A DNA stretch of 64,000 nt, taken from Pseudoneobacillus sp042683745 (GTDB lineage: Bacteria > Bacillota > Bacilli > Bacillales > Cytobacillaceae). Under the pieces are notes generated by a model. That model was not told the origin of the DNA. It did no database searches and saw only the letters and a program-made list of their open reading frames with translations. The DNA lies in contig NZ_JBHUJX010000012.1 in the NCBI RefSeq assembly GCF_042683745.1, forward strand, positions 248,001-312,000, in the 5' to 3' direction. Below, in pieces: positions 55,377 to 63,296 of this stretch (the stretch's first letter is position 1; each line of letters starts with the position of its first letter). The translations under genes and the position numbers were made by a program.

Positions 55377-55398
55377 ATAACTAACAAACGTTAGTTAT
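55377..55398. promoter_or_regulatory. Perfect palindromic operator candidate
   Basis: 9-bp half-sites ATAACTAAC / GTTAGTTAT separated by AAAC. The same core 16-mer occurs at 16206-16227 upstream of the MBL hydrolase gene. Symmetry and length are typical for TetR-family operators. Confidence 0.5.
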
Positions 55399-55511
55399 TA
55401 ACTATTTTTTGAAACCTTTTTCCAATTGATCACATGCTCAACAGATAGAAGAAGCTGAAGCACTGCGTATTCCGTTATTTTTTAGTGAGAAAAAATACAT
55501 TTAGTATTCCA

Positions 55512-55547
55512 TAAAAAAACACCCTTCTTTATAAAAGAATGGGTGTC
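55512..55547 (-). terminator. Terminator of the sigma/anti-sigma operon (pair 3)
   Basis: Stem ACACCCTTCTTT with its complement (one bulge) and seven U on the minus strand. Confidence 0.9.
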
Positions 55548-55576
55548 AAATCTAATCAATGCTTAGCAAAAGCGAG

Positions 55577-56701
55577 CTAATTTTGTATCACTTTCAATTC
55601 CTTTTTATCAGTGCTAATAATGACGATTTTGTATGGTTCTTCTTGAATCTGATGTTTGACTTCAGATGAATCTAAAAACTCTTGGATGGTTTGAGCAAGT
55701 TTGTTGACTACTCCTTCAATGTCTTTATATGTGGATGGAACTGTAGTGCGGACTTCTATATAAAAATAATCTTTTTTACTTGAATAGCCTACACTATCAA
55801 ATTGGTAGAATTCTGTTTTAGCGGTTAACCCCTCATGTATCGTATGGTAGATAGGCAGAAACTTTCCTTCTCGTTCTCTTGCCTTTTGGTCAAAAAGATG
55901 CACCTTGACCTCGTATTCTCCCTTATTCTCACTTCTTAAAGCTTCTATTATAGCAGTTTTGATCTCTTTAACTCTTGTTTCTGTATTAGGGATATTTTCC
56001 AGATCAATTCTACCTAATCGAACGCCAAATCCACCTTTGCTATAGCCATATGATTGTAACACGTCTTCTACGATCGCTGAGACTTGTTCAAACTCCTGAT
56101 CTTCTTCTGGTGGGTTTAGCATTGAATCTTTAAAGAATTTCCCTGTTTCAGGGTCATTAACTATCTTTACAGTAAAATGTTTATGATTTCTCTTAGTTAC
56201 CTCTTCGACAATGGATTGGAGGGTCTCTTTTACCTCAGCAAAATATTCCTCTGTGTCAAGTACAGCAACGGTGACTTCTTGTTTTGTATTATTTACACTT
56301 ACAACAATATTGGAAGGGCTAAAATCACCGTTTTCGAAAAGTGCTTCGTTTATTTCCGAAATCAAAGGTTTTGCTTCTATTTTCTTTTCAAATACTAAAT
56401 GTAAATAAGGGATGGCTGCAGCTATTCTTGCAACAGTTGGAGATGTGAATGCTGCTCCAATAAAGAGACAAAAAGAGGCAGCGATTACGATAGAAAAATA
56501 AACAACTTTATTGCTGGTCTTCCTTTTGTCCTTTTTTACACGATGAGTAAAATCGATCCAGTCTTTCTCCACTTGTACTTCTATCTTATGGTCAATCTCT
56601 CCATTCTCATAACGGTTAGGCAAATCATTAATGAATGTTTCCAGAGAATGAGGGACCATTAAGTCATTCAATGATTGAAAATCTTCGTTCTTATATGCCA
56701 T
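55577..56701 (-). CDS. DUF4030-like anti-sigma partner protein (pair 3)
   Basis: 374 residues: cytoplasmic N-terminus to about residue 65, one TM segment (VVYFSIVIAASFCLFIGAAF, about 66-86) and a long extracytoplasmic domain with repeated alpha/beta units (VAVLDTEEYFAEVKETLQSI; YEVKVHLFDQKAREREGKFL; FYIEVRTTVPSTYKDIEGVV), as in DUF4030 proteins of Bacillus. The ATG overlaps the sigma stop by 11 bases. It probably holds the sigma factor inactive. A terminator follows. Confidence 0.8.
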   Translation of the reverse strand: MAYKNEDFQSLNDLMVPHSLETFINDLPNRYENGEIDHKIEVQVEKDWIDFTHRVKKDKRKTSNKVVYFSIVIAASFCLFIGAAFTSPTVARIAAAIPYLHLVFEKKIEAKPLISEINEALFENGDFSPSNIVVSVNNTKQEVTVAVLDTEEYFAEVKETLQSIVEEVTKRNHKHFTVKIVNDPETGKFFKDSMLNPPEEDQEFEQVSAIVEDVLQSYGYSKGGFGVRLGRIDLENIPNTETRVKEIKTAIIEALRSENKGEYEVKVHLFDQKAREREGKFLPIYHTIHEGLTAKTEFYQFDSVGYSSKKDYFYIEVRTTVPSTYKDIEGVVNKLAQTIQEFLDSSEVKHQIQEEPYKIVIISTDKKELKVIQN

Positions 56702-57263
56702 TCACCTTTACCTCCTGTAAAATATGAGATTGCTTCATGATTTGCGCCAACTGTTGTTTTCCGCGTTTCATTCTTGTTTTGACGGTATTTTCATTTTCTC
56801 CAAGAATGAGAGAAACTTCCTTTACGGTCAGATTTTCATAGTAATGGAGATAAAGAGGCAAACTCTGTTCTCTTTTCAATTTCATGATATATCCGATCAC
56901 TTCCGCCTTATTTTCCTTTTGAATCACAACCTGCTGTGCCGATGGATCACTATCAGTTACTTGAACTTCTGCATGCTCAATATCATTATGTATACGACGG
57001 TTAATCTTTCTATAAATGTCTATCGAACGAGAATAAACTAGACTGAAAAACCATGCACGAAAATTCGTTATCTCTTTATTCTTCATAATACTTATATAAG
57101 CACCCTCTAAGGCATTTTGTATGGCATCTTCTGCATGTTCTTTTGATTTAAGAATTAAGAACGAGGTTTTAAAAGCAGTTGGCAGAAGATTCTTCACAAG
57201 CACGCTAAATGATTCTTTATCTCCGCTCCTTATTTTTTTTATTAACTCTTGGTCTTTATTCAT
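56691..57263 (-). CDS. ECF-type RNA polymerase sigma factor (pair 3)
   Basis: 190 residues from the ATG at 57263 (GAGGAGGTCCCC just upstream; the longer frame to 57326 has no site). Region 2: FSVLVKNLLPTAFKTSFLIL, EHAEDAIQNALEGAYISI, FRAWFFSLVYSRSIDIYRK. Region 4: LPLYLHYYENLTVKEVSLIL, GENENTVKTRMKRGKQQL. Translationally coupled to the anti-sigma gene. Third such module within 15 kb, but not closely similar to the other two. Confidence 0.92.
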   Translation of the reverse strand: MNKDQELIKKIRSGDKESFSVLVKNLLPTAFKTSFLILKSKEHAEDAIQNALEGAYISIMKNKEITNFRAWFFSLVYSRSIDIYRKINRRIHNDIEHAEVQVTDSDPSAQQVVIQKENKAEVIGYIMKLKREQSLPLYLHYYENLTVKEVSLILGENENTVKTRMKRGKQQLAQIMKQSHILQEVKVNGI

Positions 57264-57592
57264 GGGGACCTCCTCTTTCAAGTGATTACATATAGTAAAC
57301 GAAATAAATGGTTTGTTTGGTTTCACTTTTTGAATAAATAAAAAAGTTTTTTATGTAAAAGTACCTTTTGACGTAATTCCTAATATTCTCTTCTTTCAGT
57401 TTAACGGGTTGTGAATATAATGATAAGGCTTGAGGAAGGAGAAAAAAATGAGGAAATTCAAGATTAAGCTGGGATAGGGTTAGACGAAGGTTTTACTGTT
57501 TTTTGGGGGATAAATACCTTAAAAGAAAACAGCCTAAACCAAAAAAACCGCTCCTAAATAATAGCGGTTATCTGAAAGTTTGAAGGCGATGC
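57264..57592. other. Intergenic with a possible frameshifted mini-ORF
   Basis: Between 57449 and 57560 a plus-strand SD (AAGGAG) leads to MRKFKIKLG, stop; after a shift the reading continues LDEGFTVFWGINTLKEN. It could be a small-peptide relic. Nothing else is seen apart from the terminator at 57545. Confidence 0.3.
57545..57568 (-). terminator. Terminator of the hemerythrin gene
   Basis: 7-bp stem AACCGCT / AGCGGTT and seven U on the minus strand. Confidence 0.8.
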
Positions 57593-58102
57593 TTATCGTT
57601 TTTGTAGAAATTGATGAAGAATCTCCATCTCGTCAACCGATAAAATGTTCTCCGCCAATGGAAACAACACTTTTTCTTCGTTAGCGAAGTGTTGTATTAA
57701 GGTAGCATAAGCTTGAACGGCATATACGGTAATCCATTTTGCGTCATTTTCATCAATGGTTGATCCTTTACTTTCAGCTTCTGTTAGAAAATCCCGTAGA
57801 TGCTGCTCTACTTTCTCATGTTCAAATTCCATCATTTCGATTGTTCTGTCCGATTCTCCGAGGTGGCGTCCTATCAAAGGGAACAACCCTTCTTCTTCTC
57901 GTTCGGAATGTGCCTTTAGCTTATCATTGAAAGCAAAAATTTGCTGGTACAATTTCGTAAATAATTGAGCCACAACAGGGCCTGACTCGAATTCGATCTC
58001 TTCAGTGATCTCAAAAAAACAATTCATATCTGCTCTTAACGAAACATGCTCATCTATTAATTGTTGCAGTGGAGCACTTAATACAACGTTTGTAACCTTC
58101 AT
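57593..58102 (-). CDS. Hemerythrin-domain protein
   Basis: 169 residues from the ATG at 58102 (GGAGGG eight bases upstream). Histidine and acidic ligands of a di-iron four-helix bundle are in place: IDEHVSLRADM, LKAHSEREEEGLFPLIGRHL, MEFEHEKVEQHL, LIQHFANEEKVLFPLAE. It resembles small hemerythrin proteins implicated in O2 or NO response (Ric/YtfE-like or hemerythrin HHE). A perfect FNR-type site lies about 110 bp upstream, consistent with oxygen-responsive expression. Confidence 0.88.
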   Translation of the reverse strand: MKVTNVVLSAPLQQLIDEHVSLRADMNCFFEITEEIEFESGPVVAQLFTKLYQQIFAFNDKLKAHSEREEEGLFPLIGRHLGESDRTIEMMEFEHEKVEQHLRDFLTEAESKGSTIDENDAKWITVYAVQAYATLIQHFANEEKVLFPLAENILSVDEMEILHQFLQKR

Positions 58103-58208
58103 CGTCAAATCCCTCCACAATCGCTTCACTATACTTCAAAAAGGAAAATATGGCTGTGGCATAATTTATTAAACTACTCAAAGCATACGCCAAAAGAGTT
58201 GATTTTTT

Positions 58209-58224
58209 TGTGATAGTAATCACA
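58209..58224. promoter_or_regulatory. FNR/CRP-type binding site
   Basis: TGTGA-TAGTAA-TCACA, an exact match to the TGTGA-N6-TCACA consensus used by Bacillus Fnr and related CRP-family regulators. It lies upstream of the hemerythrin gene (minus strand) and 160 bp before the divergent DLH-like gene. Confidence 0.7.
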
Positions 58225-58384
58225 CAAAAAGCATTGGTACGTCCAGTAGCCTTAGGAGAATTGTTGTTTACATCCAGTAACATCCAGTCTAGTTTTACAA
58301 TTGAATTTATACTGTATGAAAGAAATAACGATACAGTTTATACTAATTGTATAATGTGAAAAAAGGGATAATAAGGGGTATAAA

Positions 58385-58978
58385 ATGATAAACATACACA
58401 TTAAATCAGACACTTTAATCATTGTCGTTCATGAAATTTATGGAATTAATCAGCATATAAATCATATCTGTCACTCGTTATCAGAACAAGGGTTTGATGT
58501 AATTTGCCCTAATTTATTAAGACAAGAAGCAGCTTATGATTATTCACAAGAGAAAGTTGCTTACCTTAATTTTATGGAAAACATAGGTTTTAACAATGCC
58601 TATGATAAAATTAAAAGTGTATTATTAGAAATTGAAGGTAAATATAAAAAAATATATATTATCGGGTTTAGTGTTGGGGCAACGATTGCTTGGTTGTGTA
58701 GTCAGGAAGAATGTCTCGATGGAATTGTCGGATACTATGGTTCACGAATTAGGAATTATATAGAAATAGATCCACAATGTCCTGCAATGTTATTCTTTCC
58801 GGAAAAGGAACAATCATTTAACGTTGATGAGTTAATTTCATGCCTAGAAGTAAAGAATATTAAGATACATAAATTTTACGGACAACATGGATTTAGTGAC
58901 CCATACTCTTCTAAATATAATGTAAAATCAGCACAACTAGCATTTAGCAAAATGGTTGATTTTTTTCTTAAACATTGA
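58385..58978 (+). CDS. Dienelactone hydrolase-like protein
   Basis: 197 residues of the alpha/beta hydrolase DLH type: VVHEIYGINQHINHICHSLS with Glu17, nucleophile elbow GFSVGATIAW with Ser96 (classical DLH has Cys), and the late His in YGQHGFSDPYS (about 168). The size fits DLH. The serine nucleophile suggests esterase-like chemistry. SD AAGGGG is imperfect. A long hairpin follows. Substrate unknown. Confidence 0.8.
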   Translation: MINIHIKSDTLIIVVHEIYGINQHINHICHSLSEQGFDVICPNLLRQEAAYDYSQEKVAYLNFMENIGFNNAYDKIKSVLLEIEGKYKKIYIIGFSVGATIAWLCSQEECLDGIVGYYGSRIRNYIEIDPQCPAMLFFPEKEQSFNVDELISCLEVKNIKIHKFYGQHGFSDPYSSKYNVKSAQLAFSKMVDFFLKH

Positions 58979-58979
58979 A

Positions 58980-59035
58980 CATCTCTTTGATGTGAGAACC
59001 ATTGATATTCCAATAGTTCACACATCAAAGAGATG
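58980..59035. terminator. Long bidirectional hairpin between convergent genes
   Basis: About 15 perfect pairs (CATCTCTTTGATGTG / CACATCAAAGAGATG) plus four more after a mismatch, large loop. A U run is weak, but the location between convergent genes fits termination. Confidence 0.65.
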
Positions 59036-59179
59036 AACGTTTGAGCAATTTTTATTAAGTAAATTTCAATTAAATGAAAGGTACATACACCGGGAAATCG
59101 TTTTCTCCTAACAATCTCATTGTGAATGGCACCTTCGACTACACCAAATTTGAAATGTTTGATTTTGTTTTATAATCAT

Positions 59180-59983
59180 TCAAATACTTTCTGATTCGAT
59201 TCGATCTTTCACTACTTGAAATTTTAATAATCTAGTTTTCGAAACCATTCCAGCACTTTCTAGAGTTAACTTAGAATTCGTATTGTAATACCAACAGCCA
59301 CAAATGGGTATTAAGTCATTAAGATAGCACCATTCTTTTAAATTATTTATAATAGTTCGACCGATTCCTTGCTTTCTATGTTCCTCATTTACAAACATAC
59401 CAACACTTGCATAACCCTTTTGCAACATACTTTTTTCGATGATTCCTGCACCTAGTAGATGATTTTCATTCATAAAAACAAAAATCTCACCAGCTGCAAT
59501 TCGATCATTTAATCGATCAAAAAAATCCTGACTAACTTCAATAATGCGCTCTGCATCACTATGCGAAGCTTGTCTTAATTTACCGCCTGCAAATAATTTC
59601 TCTTTTTTACTCGGAATTTTGCTGTCTTGGAAAAAATATGCTTGTTTAGTCATCTTGAAATCTAGATCTAGGACGGTACTTAACAAAAACTCATCGCTTG
59701 TTGGAACAAATATTGATGAAATCGAATGGGATGAAAGAACATGTTCTAATACCTCGCGGCTTTTGCTATACATAGGAACCTTTAGAAAAAATTGTGTCAG
59801 CAAATCTTCATTTAATATCGCAAAATAGCCAATTACGTCTTCGTTGACATTGATTTTATAAAAGATAGAGCTTAAAATTCGTTCCTCAAAAAATGAATCA
59901 ATTGGCGATTGTAAGGTAGATACATATTCTTGGATCATATCTTTTAATTCACTTTTGTTGCATTTCTGAAAATCATAGTTCAT
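59180..59983 (-). CDS. GNAT-family N-acetyltransferase
   Basis: 267 residues. The C-terminal GNAT domain (about 135-267) has motif A VNEEHRKQGIGRTIINNLK and GCWYYNTNSKLTLESAGMVS. The N-terminal 130 residues resemble a degenerate partner domain (FAILNEDLLTQFFLKVPMYS), so it may be a pseudo-tandem GNAT. CAGGAG precedes the ATG. Acceptor substrate unknown. Confidence 0.85.
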   Translation of the reverse strand: MNYDFQKCNKSELKDMIQEYVSTLQSPIDSFFEERILSSIFYKINVNEDVIGYFAILNEDLLTQFFLKVPMYSKSREVLEHVLSSHSISSIFVPTSDEFLLSTVLDLDFKMTKQAYFFQDSKIPSKKEKLFAGGKLRQASHSDAERIIEVSQDFFDRLNDRIAAGEIFVFMNENHLLGAGIIEKSMLQKGYASVGMFVNEEHRKQGIGRTIINNLKEWCYLNDLIPICGCWYYNTNSKLTLESAGMVSKTRLLKFQVVKDRIESESI

Positions 59984-60182
59984 TTCACGTGCTCCTGTTA
60001 AAAAATATTTTAAAATTACTCTATACTATGAAAATGGACACCACACTTTTTACTCTTAAATAATTATTGCTTAACGGTGTTGTGTTACTGCTACTTTACG
60101 TATACATAGAAAAGATCAATTTTATTGCCGTTCAAAAAACCTCTACAGTGAGTCCTTTTGAGTATGAACTACAGAATAACGC

Positions 60183-60538
60183 CTATCTCTTTAACGGCAT
60201 AAATAACTCAGGAGTCAATTCTTCACTTTCAATGACAATAGCAGTTAACCCTACATTTGTTTTCGTTTCGTGCCATTCATCTTTTTCCCAAAAGACAGCA
60301 TCCCCAGACTCAACTTTAAAATATTCATCCTTTTCATTGCGGATATAACCCTCTCCGTTCAATACCAAAAGAAGTTGCGACACTACTGCTTGATGATAGC
60401 CTACGATACCATTTTCATCTAAGTGCATACATCCAATGTGAGTTGGTTTACTTGTTTGAATTATACTGACATAATAAAATCCGAATTGAATTTTGAAATC
60501 ATTTTACCGCTCTCTTTGTTAAATCTATAAAATTCCAT
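60183..60538 (-). pseudogene. Cupin-domain protein with a frameshift near the N-terminus
   Basis: A natural start exists at 60536-60538 after GGAGGTTAA: MEFYRFNKESGKMISKFNSD, FIMSV, then a TAA. A one-base change near 60472 joins it to IIQTSKPTHIGCMHLDENG and the rest of a cupin beta-barrel (VVSQLLLVLNGEGYIRNEKD, KVESGDAVFWEKDEWHET with the second-motif histidine). So the whole gene is about 118 codons and broken once. The C-terminal 81 residues alone lack the first cupin strands. Confidence 0.7.
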
Positions 60539-60637
60539 ATTTAACCTCCTGTAAATAGAAATATTTGATTAATATTGGCACTCTTCTCTTAACTTCAAGT
60601 CTTTTAGCTCACATAGTTTAAAATTATGTACTCATTA

Positions 60638-60967
60638 TTATTTAAATTTTTTCCCGTTCAAATAATATGCAGACTCTAAAAATACTGTAAAGGCGATTTC
60701 CACCTCATCAATACCAAGTGAATGAATGTGTTTTGTTGTAATTTTTGCAAATTCATCCTGAATCTCCTGGCCACGGTCAAACCATTTCACTTCTATGAAT
60801 GGAAATCCTGGTACCTCCTCTTGATTAAAAACAAATGTAGAGGGGATGATTTCTAATGTGAAATTGTCCTTTTCACAATTACACAGAACAGCTAATTCTT
60901 GGACCAATGGTGTACTTATTTTTTTCACTTGATTAACGGTTATTCCTTTAATAATTAATTGTGGCAT
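60638..60967 (-). CDS. DUF1904 (tautomerase-like) protein
   Basis: 109 residues beginning MPQLIIKGIT, with the Pro2-Gln start common to tautomerase-fold proteins, and a pattern (VPGFPFIEVKWFDRGQEIQD; TKHIHSLGIDEVEIAFTVF) I associate with DUF1904. Function unknown. Pro2 would be the catalytic base if the fold is active. GGAGGAAGC precedes the ATG. Confidence 0.8.
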   Translation of the reverse strand: MPQLIIKGITVNQVKKISTPLVQELAVLCNCEKDNFTLEIIPSTFVFNQEEVPGFPFIEVKWFDRGQEIQDEFAKITTKHIHSLGIDEVEIAFTVFLESAYYLNGKKFK

Positions 60968-61056
60968 TTGGCTTCCTCCAATATAATTGAAAAATTAGTG
61001 TCTTTTTAAGTACATTTAACCTTTTCGATCTATTAAACTATTTTTCTCCTTTATAA

Positions 61057-61953
61057 CTAGTTCAAATGAAATTCATAACATGTAACGGCTTCAACTTGTT
61101 TGAAGCCCTCTTGAATATATAATGCTTTTGCTCTCTCATTCTCACCATTAACAGATAGAACAGCTCTTTTAAAGGATTTTTCTTTGGCAAAATGTAGGGC
61201 AGCCCTTAATAACACTCTTCCTAATCCTCTACCTTGATACTCCGGAATAATAGCAAGCGGTCCGATACTCATGATTGGTTCTCCCTCATATTCGTCTACC
61301 GATCCCCTTACAATGCCAACAGGTTTGTCCCTATGGAATAAGATCATCATTCCGCCTTCTATATATTCCTTGCTCAGTACCATTTTCGTAACCATTTCAG
61401 GAGTGATTGGTGTTTCACTTCCCTTAAGCTTTGCAAATCCTGCATTTCGAATTTCACACCATATTTCTTCATCATTTCCCGGTATAAAAGACCGTAGGAC
61501 ATATTCATCTGGTAAGCTATAACCCGATACTACTAAGTTCTCTTTTACAAGCATGAAGGAATATCTCTCTACAGTAAAATTCAATTTTTCAATGAACTCC
61601 ATTACTTTTTTATCCGTTGTAGGAATAAAGATAAATAACTTATCAAGACCACCAGTATGACTTAAAAGAGCTTGCATGAGCGACTTATAGCAATCTATTT
61701 CCTGAATTTCCGAATGAAAAATTCTAAAACGTGCTTTTCTACCTCTTCTAAAATAATCCGTCATTATTAATGAAGCTGCCGCTATTATCTCCCCATTTGT
61801 ATCCGAAATAATATATGTAAGATTTTCATCATTAGGTTCAAATTCCTTTAAATCCTCGTCATAAAGAAATGAGTCGTCTACCTCTTGTCTATGTTTCTTG
61901 CAATAATTAATAAAATCCGCTATCCTTTCACTATTCAAAGCCTCAATCTTCAT
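61057..61953 (-). CDS. Tandem GNAT acetyltransferase
   Basis: 298 residues with two GNAT-like halves (about 1-140 and 150-298). The second is complete: FAKLKGSETPITPEMVTKMV, motif A IIPEYQGRGLGRVLLRAALH, and ENERAKALYIQEGFKQVEAV. The first half lacks a clear Q-x-x-G-x-G. The layout is like mycothiol-synthase/YkkB-type double GNATs. AAGGTGGGG lies before the ATG. Substrate unknown. Confidence 0.87.
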   Translation of the reverse strand: MKIEALNSERIADFINYCKKHRQEVDDSFLYDEDLKEFEPNDENLTYIISDTNGEIIAAASLIMTDYFRRGRKARFRIFHSEIQEIDCYKSLMQALLSHTGGLDKLFIFIPTTDKKVMEFIEKLNFTVERYSFMLVKENLVVSGYSLPDEYVLRSFIPGNDEEIWCEIRNAGFAKLKGSETPITPEMVTKMVLSKEYIEGGMMILFHRDKPVGIVRGSVDEYEGEPIMSIGPLAIIPEYQGRGLGRVLLRAALHFAKEKSFKRAVLSVNGENERAKALYIQEGFKQVEAVTCYEFHLN

Positions 61954-62182
61954 TTATTTCCCCACCTTTACAATATTTTAGATAAGTCCAATTTATTTTG
62001 AAATATTTCTTTCTAAATTTCATCAAAGAACAAAGTTATTTTAAGTATAAAAATCTATAGTTCTTCTAGTACCATTATCCGTTATAAAATTTGATCGTTT
62101 CCTCTTTGGAATTTTAATATGAACAGCGCCTTTGAATCGTTTTAATGGCAATGTTTCGCCACAGGTAGCAGTTCAATTGCCC
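61954..62182. other. Intergenic
   Basis: No gene seen. It carries the region upstream of the antisense RNA promoter at 62183. Confidence 0.4.
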
Positions 62183-62211
62183 TTTACTTTATTTGGAACT
62201 TTGATTATAAT
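62183..62211 (+). promoter_or_regulatory. Promoter of the candidate antitoxin RNA
   Basis: -35 TTTACT (62183-62188), 17-bp spacer, -10 TATAAT (62206-62211): a good sigma-A promoter pointing into the 3' end of the toxin gene. Confidence 0.65.
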
Positions 62212-62217
62212 TTTAAT

Positions 62218-62350
62218 AGATAAACATATACTAAAAAAGAGCTCCAGCTGTAACTGGAAGCTCTTTATACAGCTTACTGCAGTTAGTGCAGTGGCCAGAG
62301 GGCGAAATAATCCACCTACTTTGCCAGAGCGGGGTGGGTTATTTCTTTTT
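62218..62350 (+). ncRNA. Candidate antisense antitoxin RNA (RatA-like)
   Basis: A transcript from the promoter at 62183 would be about 130 nt, complementary to the toxin mRNA 3' part. A terminator hairpin TAATCCACC / GGTGGGTTA (one G-U) with ATTTCTTTTT after it lies inside the toxin reading frame. This convergent overlap is the layout of TxpA/RatA. No protein is encoded. The ends are estimates. Confidence 0.6.
62233..62266 (-). terminator. Terminator of the toxin mRNA
   Basis: Stem AGAGCTTCCAG with CTGGAGCTCT (one bulge), loop TTACAG, six U on the minus strand. Confidence 0.8.
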
Positions 62351-62437
62351 ACTAGAAGAAATACCAACTGCGATTACTGCAACGATTAAACTAGCAAAAC
62401 CAATCATGAGACTGATTCCTTCGTAAACAGTAAACAT
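62315..62437 (-). CDS. Putative holin-like type I toxin (TxpA/BsrG-type)
   Basis: 40 residues: MFTVYEGISLMIGFASLIVA, VIAVGISSSKKKL, then THPALAK. A single TM segment with a short polar start and a basic tail is the pattern of TxpA/BsrG/YonT-like toxins (holin-like toxin family). SD AAGGGAGGTGACGCTG is strong. Its own promoter has an extended -10 and it ends in a hairpin. An antisense RNA probably silences it. Peptides of this type damage the membrane when the antitoxin is lost. Confidence 0.82.
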
Positions 62438-62500
62438 CAGCGTCACCTCCCTTCTTTAAGGAAGTGCCACTGCCCACCCAGCATATAACTGTACTTCTAA

Positions 62501-62509
62501 ATTATACCA
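62501..62509 (-). promoter_or_regulatory. Extended -10 promoter of the toxin
   Basis: TG-G-TATAAT on the minus strand, 65 bp upstream of the toxin ATG. The -35 is poor (TCGCAT region), as is common with extended -10 promoters. Confidence 0.65.
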
Positions 62510-62567
62510 CAAACTCCCTCATAATGCGAATGTACGTTTGATTAAATCTCCCGTGATAAACCTATCT

Positions 62568-63296
62568 TTAGGCTTTTAAATTGTATTCTTCACTGTGTCT
62601 CTTGCTTGCAGCTTTATGTAATCTATCCTTTATCCTAATACACTTATTCAGATGTAAAAAAATATGTCTTGTCGCAGGCATCAATATTAACCCTGCTATG
62701 TTTTTTTTACTCCAGTAATCGGCTAACCATTTTGAATTTTGAGAAACAGCATTTTCTTGAAATAGTCGTGTAATTCTTTTTTGTTCCACTTTTTCCTTTA
62801 ATTGCCCAGGTCGTAATGAAGATACAACTTGACGAGTTTGTTTACTAACCGCTGTTCTATAGTCTAATAAAACATTAATATCAATTTCTGAACTTATTAA
62901 GGCAATTTCCTTTTCACTCATATCATTGCCAGAGTGAACAAATCCTATATTCATTTTTTCAAGCCAACACTCTGCAAAAAGAACTTGTTGTTCATTAGCA
63001 AGTAAAATATTCATCGTCATATCTTCAATTCGGGAGATATGCCATAAATGCCAGGCAATCGAATTTTTTGTATCAGGATTGGGTACTGGATAATGTCTAA
63101 AGGTTGTTTCATTTAAATTCTTCAATAATTCATCTTCCAGTGTAACTTGAGCAGTTTTATTGAGAGAAGATGAATGTAACAACGAATGCTGAGATAAGAA
63201 TAATTGAATTGCTCGTGAGTGTTCAGTAGGTTTTAATATTATTTCTGTTAAAATCTTATGATGTTCATTCCATGCCTTTCGTTGACTTATATCCAT
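62568..63296 (-). CDS. DinB-superfamily-like protein
   Basis: 242 residues from the ATG at 63296 (a TTG three codons earlier is also possible; the SD is weak). Motifs fit the DinB-type helical bundle: first His in KNSIAWHLWHISRIEDMTMN and the pair in MPATRHIFLHLNKCIRIK; the middle is longer than usual. The fifth DinB-like locus in the window. The basic C-terminus (KAASKRHSEEYNLKA) is unusual. Function unknown. Confidence 0.65.
   Translation of the reverse strand: MDISQRKAWNEHHKILTEIILKPTEHSRAIQLFLSQHSLLHSSSLNKTAQVTLEDELLKNLNETTFRHYPVPNPDTKNSIAWHLWHISRIEDMTMNILLANEQQVLFAECWLEKMNIGFVHSGNDMSEKEIALISSEIDINVLLDYRTAVSKQTRQVVSSLRPGQLKEKVEQKRITRLFQENAVSQNSKWLADYWSKKNIAGLILMPATRHIFLHLNKCIRIKDRLHKAASKRHSEEYNLKA

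Larger units (their letters stand above)
55221..55576. other. Intergenic between the methyltransferase and the anti-sigma gene
   Basis: No gene. Holds the palindrome at 55377-55398 and the terminator at 55512-55547. Confidence 0.55.

Noticed and set aside
57449..57560. Leader peptide upstream of the sigma/anti-sigma operon
   Set aside because: It is on the opposite strand from that operon and breaks after 9 codons; too weak to call a gene.
62132..62389. 85-codon plus-strand frame over the toxin locus
   Set aside because: Overlaps the toxin/antitoxin RNA structures; composition explained by those elements.
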